Below, piece by piece: positions 54,115 through 62,200 of a stretch of DNA of 64,000 nucleotides (positions are counted from its first letter, which is position 1; the number at the start of each line of letters is the position of its first letter). This DNA is from QHVT01 sp036399015. Its GTDB lineage: Bacteria; Acidobacteriota; Thermoanaerobaculia; Gp7-AA8. The stretch spans positions 1 through 64,000 of the forward strand of contig DASWNW010000085.1 of the NCBI GenBank assembly GCA_036399015.1. The letters run 5' to 3'. The position numbers and the translations under genes were made by a program. A model generated the notes under the pieces. The model was not told where the DNA came from, searched no databases, and saw only the letters and a list, made by a program, of their open reading frames with translations.

Positions 54115-55056
54115 ATGTTGAAGATTTACACCAACGCCCCGTCGTATCGCCACGACACCGGAATCCAGCATCCCGAACGCGCGGCCCGTCTCGACGCGGC
54201 AGTCGAGGGCGTGCGGCGCGCCGGCCGTGAGACGCAGCTCCACCGCGACGTCGACCAGCATCCCGACACCGACCGCATCATCGCCAAGGTGCACTCCGCC
54301 GCCTACGAGCGGGAGCTCGAGCACGCCGCCCGCGCCGGCAGCCGCTACTTCCACTCGCTCGACAACCCGATCTCCTCGGCCACGTTCTCGGCCGCGCGCG
54401 CCGCCGTGGCGACCTCACTGGCGGCCGCGGACGACATCCGGCAAGGCGGCTCGCAGCGCGCCTTCGTGATCGCGCGGCCGCCCGGACATCACGCGGAGCG
54501 GCTGTCGGCGATGGGCTTCTGTTTCTTCAACACCATCGCCTGCGTCGCCGAATGGCTGCGCGAGCAGCCCGGCATCGAGCGGGTCTTCATCTTCGACTTC
54601 GACGTGCATCACGGGAACGGCACGCAGCACCTCTTCGAGGAGCGCGACGACGTCTACTACGCGTCGATCCACCGCTTCCCCTTCTATCCCGGCACCGGCG
54701 CGGCGAGCGAGATCGGCACCGGCAAGGGGCGCGGCTTCACGACGAACCTCCCGCTCGAGGGCGGAGAGGGGGACGCCGCCTTTCTGCGCGCGACCGAGGA
54801 GGTGGTCGTGCGCGCCATCGACGACTACCGGCCGCACGCGATCCTCCTCTCCTCCGGCTTCGACGCCCACCGGCGCGATCCCCTCGGCGGCATGAGCGTC
54901 ACCGAGCAGGGTTACGGCGAGCTCACCACGCGCATCGTCGAGGCGGCCGGGCGGCACTGCGGCGGAAGGGTGTTCTCGCTACTCGAAGGGGGATACGACC
55001 TGGAAGGGCTCGCGGCCAGCGTGGACGAGCATGTGCGCGCGTTGAGCGATGTCTGA
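54115..55056 (+). CDS. Histone-deacetylase-family amidohydrolase
   Basis: 313 residues of the arginase/deacetylase fold. The active-site histidine pair lies in RPPGHHAERLSAMGFCFFN, metal ligands in FDFDVHHGNGTQHLF, plus SIHRFPFYPGTG and LSSGFDAHRRDPLGG. Bacterial members deacetylate polyamines, acetoin-pathway targets or small amides; substrate unknown. The TAAAAT -10 (54090-54095) sits 19 bases before ATG 54115 and would overlap the alternative ATG 54094, so 54115 is preferred. The 3' end overlaps the next gene by eight bases. Confidence 0.92.
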   Translation: MLKIYTNAPSYRHDTGIQHPERAARLDAAVEGVRRAGRETQLHRDVDQHPDTDRIIAKVHSAAYERELEHAARAGSRYFHSLDNPISSATFSAARAAVATSLAAADDIRQGGSQRAFVIARPPGHHAERLSAMGFCFFNTIACVAEWLREQPGIERVFIFDFDVHHGNGTQHLFEERDDVYYASIHRFPFYPGTGAASEIGTGKGRGFTTNLPLEGGEGDAAFLRATEEVVVRAIDDYRPHAILLSSGFDAHRRDPLGGMSVTEQGYGELTTRIVEAAGRHCGGRVFSLLEGGYDLEGLAASVDEHVRALSDV

Positions 55057-55501
55057 GCCTTACCTGGGCGCGACGCGGAAGAAGGAGCTGGGGCCGCTGG
55101 CGTGGCTGGGCATCGGCTGCGGGGTCATGTTGTTCTGCGTCGTCGGGTTCGTGATCCTGATGTTCGTCATGGTCTTCGGCTCCCTCCGCGCCTCCGAGCC
55201 CTTCAAGGAGGCGACGGCGCGGGCGCGGCGCGACGCCCGTGTCATCGCCGCCATCGGCAGCCCCGTAAAGGTGGCGATGTTCTTCACCGGCAGCATCCAT
55301 ACCGCCAATCGTGGTGGAAACGCGGACCTGAACCTCGGACTCACCGGCCCGAACGGAAAGGCGCGGCTGATCGTGGTGGGGACGAAGAGCGACGGCGTCT
55401 GGAAATACAGCACCATGCGCGTCGAGCCGGAGAAAGGACCGCCGATCGACCTGCTCACTTCGAGCGAAGGATCGACGAGTACAGCTCCTCCAGCTTCGTG
55501 A
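55049..55501 (+). CDS. Coa1-like membrane-anchored protein
   Basis: 150 residues with one membrane segment (about 20-45; GCGVMLFCVVGFVILMFVMV) and a small domain resembling the Coa1/Tim21 family (EATARARRDARVIAAIGSPV, GNADLNLGLTGPNGKARLIV, VEPEKG). Mitochondrial Coa1 helps assemble cytochrome c oxidase; bacterial roles are untested. The last 47 bases overlap the convergent glycosyltransferase gene, so the Ser/Thr-rich tail is encoded antisense to it. Confidence 0.7.
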   Translation: MSEPYLGATRKKELGPLAWLGIGCGVMLFCVVGFVILMFVMVFGSLRASEPFKEATARARRDARVIAAIGSPVKVAMFFTGSIHTANRGGNADLNLGLTGPNGKARLIVVGTKSDGVWKYSTMRVEPEKGPPIDLLTSSEGSTSTAPPAS

Positions 55502-56561
55502 TCCGCAGCTCCTTCGAGAAGCCCCGCACCACGTGCTCCCGCGCGGCGCGGCCGACGCGTGCGGCGCGCTCGGGATCCTCGATCACCTCGGTGAGCGCGC
55601 GCGTGAGCGCCATGCGGTCCTTCATCGGAATCAGCCAGCCGACGTCGGGCGACGACACGAGCTCCCCGTTCCCGCCGGCGTTGGTGGCGATGACCGGCTT
55701 CTCCATCGCCATCGCCTCGCGCACGGTGCCGGTGATGCCGGTGCCGGCCCATGAGGCGTCGACGACGACGTCCGACGAGGCGAAGACGTTCGGCATGTCG
55801 GTGCGGTACTCGATGCCGGTCACGTGCGCGGCGAGTCCGAGGGAGCGGGCGTAGCGCTCGACCTCCTCTTTTTCGGCGTCCCAGCGGCAGCCGATGAGCA
55901 GCAGGTGGATGTTGGGATGCGTCGCGGCGACGTCGCCGACGGAGTCGATCAGCTCCTTCCACCCCTTCCAGTCGCGCACGCCGACCTGCGCCACCACGAA
56001 GGCGTCGTCGGCGATCTGCTTCTCGCGACGGAACGCGCGCCGGTCCCACTTCGCCGGATCGAAGTGGGTGACGTCGGTGCCGGCGTAGACGACCTGCACC
56101 TTCTCGTCGGGCAGCTTCCCGCTCTCGACGATCACGTCCTTGATCTGGCGGCAGACCGTGACCACCCGGTCGACGCGCGAGGTGCGGTACTTGCGGCGGT
56201 TCCAGCGGTCGAGCGGGAACGAGACGCCGCGGTTGACGACGAACGCGCCGACGGGATGTCCCCACGACGCGAGCAGCGTCAGCCCATGCGCGACCCCTTT
56301 GTGCGCGTGGATGACGTCCGGCTGCTCCTCCCGCAGCATCCGCCGCAATCCGCGGACGGTGGCGAGGTCGAACTGGTGACGGAAGGGGAAGCCGTAGTAG
56401 CGGATGCCCTTCTCGGCGGCCTTCGCCGCCATGACGGCGTCGGGCCGGGTGGCGATGACGACCTCGTGTCCCCGCTCGCGCAGGCCGCTCGCCGCCTGAA
56501 ACATCTGGTGCACGGAGCCGGTGTTGAACTGGTTGAACTCGAGGACCTGGAGGATCTTCAT
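55455..56561 (-). CDS. Family 4 glycosyltransferase
   Basis: 368 residues with a two-Rossmann GT-B fold. The N-terminus has FNTGSVHQMFQAASGLRERG, then HAHKGVAHGL. The C-terminal donor domain has PDEKVQVVYAGTDVTHFDP, FVVAQVGVRDWKGWKELID, and the GT4 signature region VREAMAMEKPVIATNAGGNGE with the catalytic Glu. Transfers a sugar from a nucleotide donor to a lipid or glycan; the acceptor is unknown, probably in envelope polysaccharide synthesis. A decamer-repeat hairpin lies directly upstream. Confidence 0.9.
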   Translation of the reverse strand: MKILQVLEFNQFNTGSVHQMFQAASGLRERGHEVVIATRPDAVMAAKAAEKGIRYYGFPFRHQFDLATVRGLRRMLREEQPDVIHAHKGVAHGLTLLASWGHPVGAFVVNRGVSFPLDRWNRRKYRTSRVDRVVTVCRQIKDVIVESGKLPDEKVQVVYAGTDVTHFDPAKWDRRAFRREKQIADDAFVVAQVGVRDWKGWKELIDSVGDVAATHPNIHLLLIGCRWDAEKEEVERYARSLGLAAHVTGIEYRTDMPNVFASSDVVVDASWAGTGITGTVREAMAMEKPVIATNAGGNGELVSSPDVGWLIPMKDRMALTRALTEVIEDPERAARVGRAAREHVVRGFSKELRITKLEELYSSILRSK

Positions 56562-56584
56562 CGTGGCGCGGGGACTGTAACACT

Positions 56585-56683
56585 CGGGTTCCTCGGAGTT
56601 CCTCGGAGTTCCTCGGAGTCCTCGGATACCGCAGCTTTGATTCTCCGAGGAACCCCGAGGAACCCGAGGAACTCCGAGGAACC
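56585..56683. repeat. Inverted 9-10-bp repeat hairpin, 56.6 kb
   Basis: The left arm (56585-56626) is four units of TTCCTCGGAG type. The right arm (56643-56683) is four GAGGAACYC-type units, the reverse complement. The unit is the same as at 46909, 10 kb away, and fills the gap between the glycosyltransferase start and the stop of the gene at 56686. Confidence 0.9.
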
Positions 56684-56685
56684 CC

Positions 56686-57102
56686 CTACTGCTCCTTCTT
56701 CGGCGGGATCGGCTTTCCGTACTGCCGCTCGTGCGCCTCGCGCATCCGCTTCACGTTCTCGGCGAGGTGGGCGTTCTGCGGGTCGCGCGACAGCTCCTCG
56801 GTGGCGTAGTAGACGGAGAGGGCGTCCTGGTACAGCTTCGCCTCCTTCATCTGCACGACCGCGCGGACTTTTCCGGCGAGCGCCTCGAGAGCGTCGGCCG
56901 TGGTGAGGAGGTCGAAGTCCTCGACGGCCACGGCGTCCTCGCCGGCGGCGTAGACGACGCCCTCGTGCTGCTCGACCTGCCGCCGCAGGACGGCGAGCGC
57001 CGCCCGCTCCTCGCCGGTCAGAGCCGAGTCCACGAGCTGGTCGGCTTCCGCCAGGATCTGCAGCACCGCCTCGACGTCGATCCCCTGTTTCTCGTCGCTC
57101 AT
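56686..57102 (-). CDS. Small acidic helical protein, unknown
   Basis: 138 residues, predicted almost all helical and acidic, with a TPR-like stretch (YQDALSVYYATEELSRDPQN) and a basic tail (YGKPIPPKKEQ). No signal peptide or membrane segment is seen, so it is cytoplasmic. No family assigned. It lies 38 bases after the HsdR_N-like gene and may share its transcript. A repeat hairpin begins three bases beyond its stop. Confidence 0.65.
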   Translation of the reverse strand: MSDEKQGIDVEAVLQILAEADQLVDSALTGEERAALAVLRRQVEQHEGVVYAAGEDAVAVEDFDLLTTADALEALAGKVRAVVQMKEAKLYQDALSVYYATEELSRDPQNAHLAENVKRMREAHERQYGKPIPPKKEQ

Positions 57103-57140
57103 GCCGGCTCTAACGACGCACCGGCCTCGGCTGCTTCCCG

Positions 57141-57971
57141 CTATGCCGGATCCTCGGCCGCCCGCTGCGCCGACGGCGCCACGACCAGGGAGCCGGCGTC
57201 GGGAGCGTCCTCCGTCTCGTCCTTGCCCTTCCGGATGCGCAGCATCTTCCCGGCGGACTTTGAGACTTTCTTGCGCGCCCCGTCCGCCTTGTCGCCTTCG
57301 ATGACCTCGCGCTTGATGACCTCCTGCTTCAGCGCCTCCCGCAGCTCCTCGAGCTCCACCTTCGCGTCGGAGACGCGGCGCAGCTCGCGGCGGACCGTCT
57401 CGAGCACGGCATCGCTGAGGACCACCGCCGCCAGATAGAACTTGTTCGTCGCCTGGAGATGGTCGTGGTAGGCATAGAGCCCCGACTTCAACATGCTCTC
57501 GCGCGTCAGCAGGAAGAGGCTTTCGAGGTCGCCGGCGGTCTTGGGGTTCAGGGTGAGGAGGTCGATGTCGAGCACCAGCTCCGCGTCGATCGGTTTGGCG
57601 AAGATCACCCGGAAGACCTTCCACATCTGGCCATTGGTCAGCGCGACCCACTCCACCCCCTGGTTCGCCGCGTAGTCGACCGCCTGCTTCGCGTGGGCGT
57701 CCTTCAGCTCGAGGCCGATCGCCTTCACCTCGATCAGCATCTGGAACTTGCCGTCGATGCGGGTGGCGAGGTCGCAGTACGTCCCGCGGATCGCGAGCTC
57801 GCGCGTGACCTCGGTGTACTTGTCGTAGCCGTACACGTCCGCGAGCATGTCGGTGACGATCATTGAGGTGTCGGACTCGTTCACGTCGCGCGACTTGGCG
57901 GCGGCGAGAATGGGCGCGAAGCGTCTCAAGCCGGACGCGAGCCGTTCGGCGACTTTGGCAGGGATGGTCAT
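57141..57971 (-). CDS. HsdR_N-like nuclease-fold protein
   Basis: 276 residues from ATG 57971 (AGGAG site eight bases upstream). Residues about 35-150 match the type I restriction HsdR N-terminal nuclease domain: VYGYDKYTEVTRELAIRGTY, then CDLATRIDGKFQMLIEVKAI, with the Asp and EVK of a PD-(D/E)xK site, and QGVEWVALTNGQMWKVFRVI. The helicase and HsdM/HsdS partners are absent. The C-terminal third is helical, charged and basic (KADGARKKVSKSAGKMLRIR). It is a stand-alone member; a DNA-binding or nuclease role is possible but unproven. Confidence 0.75.
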   Translation of the reverse strand: MTIPAKVAERLASGLRRFAPILAAAKSRDVNESDTSMIVTDMLADVYGYDKYTEVTRELAIRGTYCDLATRIDGKFQMLIEVKAIGLELKDAHAKQAVDYAANQGVEWVALTNGQMWKVFRVIFAKPIDAELVLDIDLLTLNPKTAGDLESLFLLTRESMLKSGLYAYHDHLQATNKFYLAAVVLSDAVLETVRRELRRVSDAKVELEELREALKQEVIKREVIEGDKADGARKKVSKSAGKMLRIRKGKDETEDAPDAGSLVVAPSAQRAAEDPA

Positions 57972-58049
57972 GGATTCTTCTCCTGCCGAGGTAGACACAG
58001 GCGGCGCGAAAAAGTGGCGCGCCGCCGCGATGCGGTACCCTCCCCCGCC

Positions 58050-58802
58050 ATGCCAGGCCGCTACCGGGACGACTGGGACGAGCTCGCGCGGCGGGAGCCG
58101 TATTTCGCCGTCCTCACCGACCCGGGGTTCCTGCGCGAGAACCTCGACGACGCGCGGCGGGAGGCATTTTTCGCGAGCGGGGAGGCGGACGTGGAGCGGC
58201 TGTTCGCGGCGATCGGACAGACACTGGACGGCCCCTTCTCGCCGAAGACGGCTCTCGACTTCGGCAGTGGCGTCGGACGCCTCACCATTCCGCTGGCGCG
58301 CCGCGTCCCGGCGGTGACGGGATGCGACATCTCTCCCCGGATGGTTGAGGAGGCGCGCAAGAACGCCTCCGCGCTGAACGCGCCGAATGCCACGTTCGTG
58401 ACCAGCCTCGACGAGCTCTCCGGCGCCAGCTTCGACCTGGTCTGCTCCCTCATCGTGTTCCAGCACATCCCGGTGCGCGAGGGGCTCGCCACGCTGCGGC
58501 AGCTCCTGCGGCTGCTCGCCCCGGGCGGCGTCGCGGCGATCCACCTTCCGCTCCACCGCGGCGGCGGGAGGGCGCGGCGGCTCGCGCGAAGAATCCGCGG
58601 GGCGGTGCCGTTCATCCACCGCGCGGCGTTGCGCCTCCGCGGCGAGGCTCTCGACCTGCCCTACATGCAGATGAACGCGTACGACCGCACCGCGGTCGAG
58701 CAACTGTTCCGCGAGAGCACGGGCGCGGCACCGCGGTTGATGCACCGGACCGACGGCGACACCGAAGGCGCGGTCTTCGTCGCACAGCGCCCCGGCGGGT
58801 GA
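58050..58802 (+). CDS. SAM-dependent methyltransferase
   Basis: 250 residues of class I methyltransferase fold. Motif I is ALDFGSGVGRLTIPLARR, motif II acidic residue lies in VTGCDISPRMVEEAR, and motif III region is SFDLVCSLIVFQHIP, followed by LRLLAPGGVAAIHLPL. Substrate unknown; the N-terminal segment (REPYFAVLTDPGFLRENLD) suggests a glycan- or lipid-associated member but is not diagnostic. Its TGA overlaps a GTG start (58799) of an open frame through the 21-bp array. Confidence 0.88.
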   Translation: MPGRYRDDWDELARREPYFAVLTDPGFLRENLDDARREAFFASGEADVERLFAAIGQTLDGPFSPKTALDFGSGVGRLTIPLARRVPAVTGCDISPRMVEEARKNASALNAPNATFVTSLDELSGASFDLVCSLIVFQHIPVREGLATLRQLLRLLAPGGVAAIHLPLHRGGGRARRLARRIRGAVPFIHRAALRLRGEALDLPYMQMNAYDRTAVEQLFRESTGAAPRLMHRTDGDTEGAVFVAQRPGG

Positions 58803-59092
58803 CGGCAGCGCAAACCGGTGATGTGCGCGCGCAAACCGGGTTTGTGCATGCGCAAACGGTCGTTGCGCAAACGCAACAAGGCGTTGCGCACGGACAAACA
58901 GGCGTTGTGTTTGCGCAAACGAGCGTTGCGCACGGGCAATCACGCGTTGCGCACGCGCAAACTGCTGTTGTGCACGGACAAACGCTCGTTGCGCACGCGC
59001 AAGGAGGCTTTGCGCGCGCGTCCACCAGGGTCCGCGCGTTGCGCCGAGCGGCCGCCGCGAGCTCCGAGACGGCCGCGCCCGCTGAGGCGTGA
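58799..59092 (+). CDS. Possible heptapeptide-repeat protein (uncertain)
   Basis: An open frame of 97 residues starts at GTG 58799, which overlaps the methyltransferase stop (GTGA), and spans the 21-bp array as VAHAQTx heptads before an Ala/Arg-rich tail. The overlap would allow translational coupling. However, 21 is a multiple of three and the same array is open in other frames on both strands, so coding is unproven. Low confidence as a gene. Confidence 0.3.
   Translation: MTAAQTGDVRAQTGFVHAQTVVAQTQQGVAHGQTGVVFAQTSVAHGQSRVAHAQTAVVHGQTLVAHAQGGFARASTRVRALRRAAAASSETAAPAEA
58808..59025. repeat. 21-bp phased tandem repeat array
   Basis: The motif GCGCAAAC or a close variant recurs at 58808, 58829, 58850, 58871, 58892, 58913, 58934, 58955, 58976 and 58997, exactly 21 bases each, with a degenerate copy at 59018. 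Many units contain TTGCGC-N2-GCGCAA, an inverted repeat. Spacers between repeats are not unique sequences, so this is not a CRISPR. Confidence 0.92.
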
Positions 59093-59244
59093 GTTGTCGA
59101 TTTGTCCCCGCGCACCTAGAATGCTGCGATCCAGATCGGTCGTCCGAGGGGTTCGTCGTCCCTCTGCAACCCAATGTTATTCACCTGTCCGTAAACGAAA
59201 CGGGCGGTTCTTCGTCCAAACGTCATCGTCTCCCCGGGAGCTTC
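59026..59244 (+). other. Leader region of the collagen-like gene
   Basis: 219 bases between the 21-bp array and the ATG at 59245. No strong promoter or second gene was seen. A GTG at 59089 opens in frame with the collagen-like gene but would place 52 non-signal residues ahead of a good signal peptide. A GGGAG ribosome site at 59236-59240 supports ATG 59245. Confidence 0.5.
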
Positions 59245-62200
59245 ATGAAAAAGTCCGTCGCGCTGCTGGCGATTTTCCTCTCCGTCTACTTCCCGACCGT
59301 CCCGCTGTACGCGGGCTTCGGAGGGACTGACCTGATCCTGCCCGCGGTCGGCGAGGCGCAGGGGCTGAACGGCAGCCACTTCTACACGACCGTGTGGGTG
59401 ACGAATCCCTCGTCCACCGAGTCGATCGCGTACGAGATGTCGTTCCTGCGCAGCGGCCAGAGCAACCCTCACCCGCCTACGTTCCAGGACACGCTCGCGC
59501 CGGGCGCGACCAAGACCTACGAGAACGCGGCGGAGCTGCTCTTCCACGCGAAGAACGCCGTCGGCGCGCTGCGCATCCGCTCCTCGAAGGCGCTGCTCGT
59601 CTCCTCCCGCATCTACAACCAGGAGGAGGGAAAGACCGTCTCGGAGTCGCAGGGGCTCTACAGCTCCGGCATCCCGGCGGAGTTCGGGATCCGCAACGGG
59701 CAGAACGGCGTCCTGCAGGGCGTCCGCGTCTCCGGTGAGTTCCGCTACAACATCTTCTTCGTCGAGACGGCCGGCGAGCCGATCGCGCTCGACCTGCAGA
59801 TCCTCGACGCGAACGGCCTTCCCCGCGGCGGCACCACGGTGAATCTCGGCCCGTGGGAGCACCGCAGCATCGGCGTCGTCTCGCTCGTCAGCGGCGACGT
59901 CCTCGACGGCATCGCGCGCCTGACCGCCACCGGCGGGAACGGGCGGGCGGTCGTCCTCGGGTCGCAGATCGCAAACGGCAGCCAGGACGCGGCCGGGTTC
60001 GAGATGATCTTCCGCGAGGAGCTGATCAACGGCAACGGCGCCGCCGGCGCGACCGGACCGCAGGGTCCAACCGGGCCGCAGGGTCCGACCGGGTCCACCG
60101 GCCCCACCGGCCCGCAGGGTCCGCGAGGCTTCAACGGTGACGACGGCACCGATGGCGACGACGGCGCGACCGGTGCCACCGGTCCGCAGGGTCCGCAGGG
60201 CATCCAGGGCGCCCAGGGCACGACCGGGCCGGCCGGCGCCACCGGCGCGACGGGAGCGCCCGGCATCGAGTGGCGCGGACCGTGGCAGAGCGCGACCGCC
60301 TACGGCGTCGACGACGCGGTGAGCCACGACGGTTCGTCCTGGATCGCCGTCGCGAACAACACGAACGAGACCCCCGGCACCGGCGCGAGCTGGCAGTTGC
60401 TCGCGCAGGAGGGAGACACAGGAGCAACCGGAGCGACCGGCGCCACGGGCGCAACCGGCCCGACGGGTGACACCGGCGCTGCCGGGGCCACCGGTTCCAC
60501 GGGAGCCACCGGTGCAACGGGTGCGACCGGCGCGACGGGCGCCACGGGTGCGACTGGCGACACCGGCGCTGCCGGCGCGACCGGTGCGACTGGACCGACT
60601 GGCGACACGGGTGCCACCGGAGCGACGGGCGCGACGGGCGACGCCGGTCCCACCGGACCGACCGGCCCCACGGGTGATACCGGAGCCACCGGACCGACCG
60701 GTGCCACGGGCGCTCAGGGCGACGCAGGCCCGACCGGTCCGACCGGTCCCACCGGCCTGACGGGTGATACAGGCGCCACCGGAGCCACGGGTGCCACCGG
60801 CGCACAGGGCGACGCGGGGCCCACGGGCTCTACCGGCCCCACGGGTGATACCGGCCCCACCGGACCCACGGGAGCCACCGGCGCCCAGGGCGACGCGGGG
60901 CCCACCGGCCCGACGGGCCCCACAGGTGATACCGGCGCTACTGGAGCCACGGGTGCCACCGGCGCCCAAGGGGACGCTGGTCCCACCGGACCTACCGGCC
61001 CCACGGGTGATACCGGAGCGACCGGAGCCACGGGTGCCACCGGCGCCCAGGGCGATGCGGGGCCCACCGGCCCGACGGGTCCCACGGGTGATACCGGCGC
61101 CACCGGCCCCACGGGTGCCACCGGCGCCCAGGGCGACGCGGGTCCCACCGGGCCCACCGGCTCGACCGGTCTGATGGGTCCCACGGGACCCACCGGCTTC
61201 ACGGGTGCCACCGGAGCGACGGGCGACGCGGGTCCGACCGGACCCACCGGTCCCACGGGTGATACCGGCGCCACCGGCCCTACGGGTGCCACCGGCGCGA
61301 CGGGCGACGCGGGTCCCACCGGGCCGACCGGTCCGACGGGAGCTACCGGTGACACGGGCGCCACCGGCGCCACCGGCCCGACCGGAGCGCAGGGCGACAC
61401 CGGCGATACCGGGGCCACGGGTACGACTGGCGCGACCGGCCCCACCGGTCCGACGGGAGCCACCGGAGCGACCGGCGCAACGGGTGATACCGGCGACACC
61501 GGAGCCACAGGCCCCACCGGCGCGACCGGGTCCACCGGGTCCACCGGCGCTACGGGAGCCACGGGTTCCACCGGCGCCACGGGTGCGACCGGTGCCACCG
61601 GCGCTACGGGTGCCACGGGCGCGACCGGCGCGACGGGAGCCACCGGTGCCACCGGTGCGACCGGCGACTTCTCCGGCACTGCCGCCGGCGGTCACCTCTC
61701 CGGCACCTATCCCAATCCCAGCATCGCCACCACCGCCTCGGCCGGCACGAACATCGCCGCGGCCGTGAACGCGAGCAGCGCCTCCATCACCACCGCTCAC
61801 GTCAGCGGCGACGTCGAGCTCCTCCCCGAAACGACCCAAACCGCCACCCAGGCCTCCGGCGACACCGGCGCCCTCATCGACCTCAAGCTGGTCGGCACCG
61901 ACCACCTCGGCACCACCGGCGACTCCGACCTCATCTCCATCTGGACCACTGGCACCTACAGCTTCTACACCGGCGCGACGCCGGAGGTGCGCGACCAGGA
62001 GCGGTTCCGCCTCGACAACACCGGCGCCTTCATGGCTCTCGGCGAGACGGACATCGGCGACATCCCGATCGAGGGCTCCGGCACCCGCTTCATGTGGCTG
62101 CCGTACAAGGGCGCCGTCCGCGGCGGGTACATCGACGGCACGCAGTGGGACGACGCCAACGTCGGCTATTTCTCGACCGCCTTCGGCAACAACGCCCGCG

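Noticed and set aside
58808..59025. CRISPR array
   Set aside because: Units are contiguous 21-mers with no unique spacers and no cas genes nearby.
60714..61679. Minus-strand APVAPVGPV repeat protein
   Set aside because: Exact reverse-complement shadow of GAT/GPT triplets; the plus strand has signal peptide, known domains and a ribosome site.
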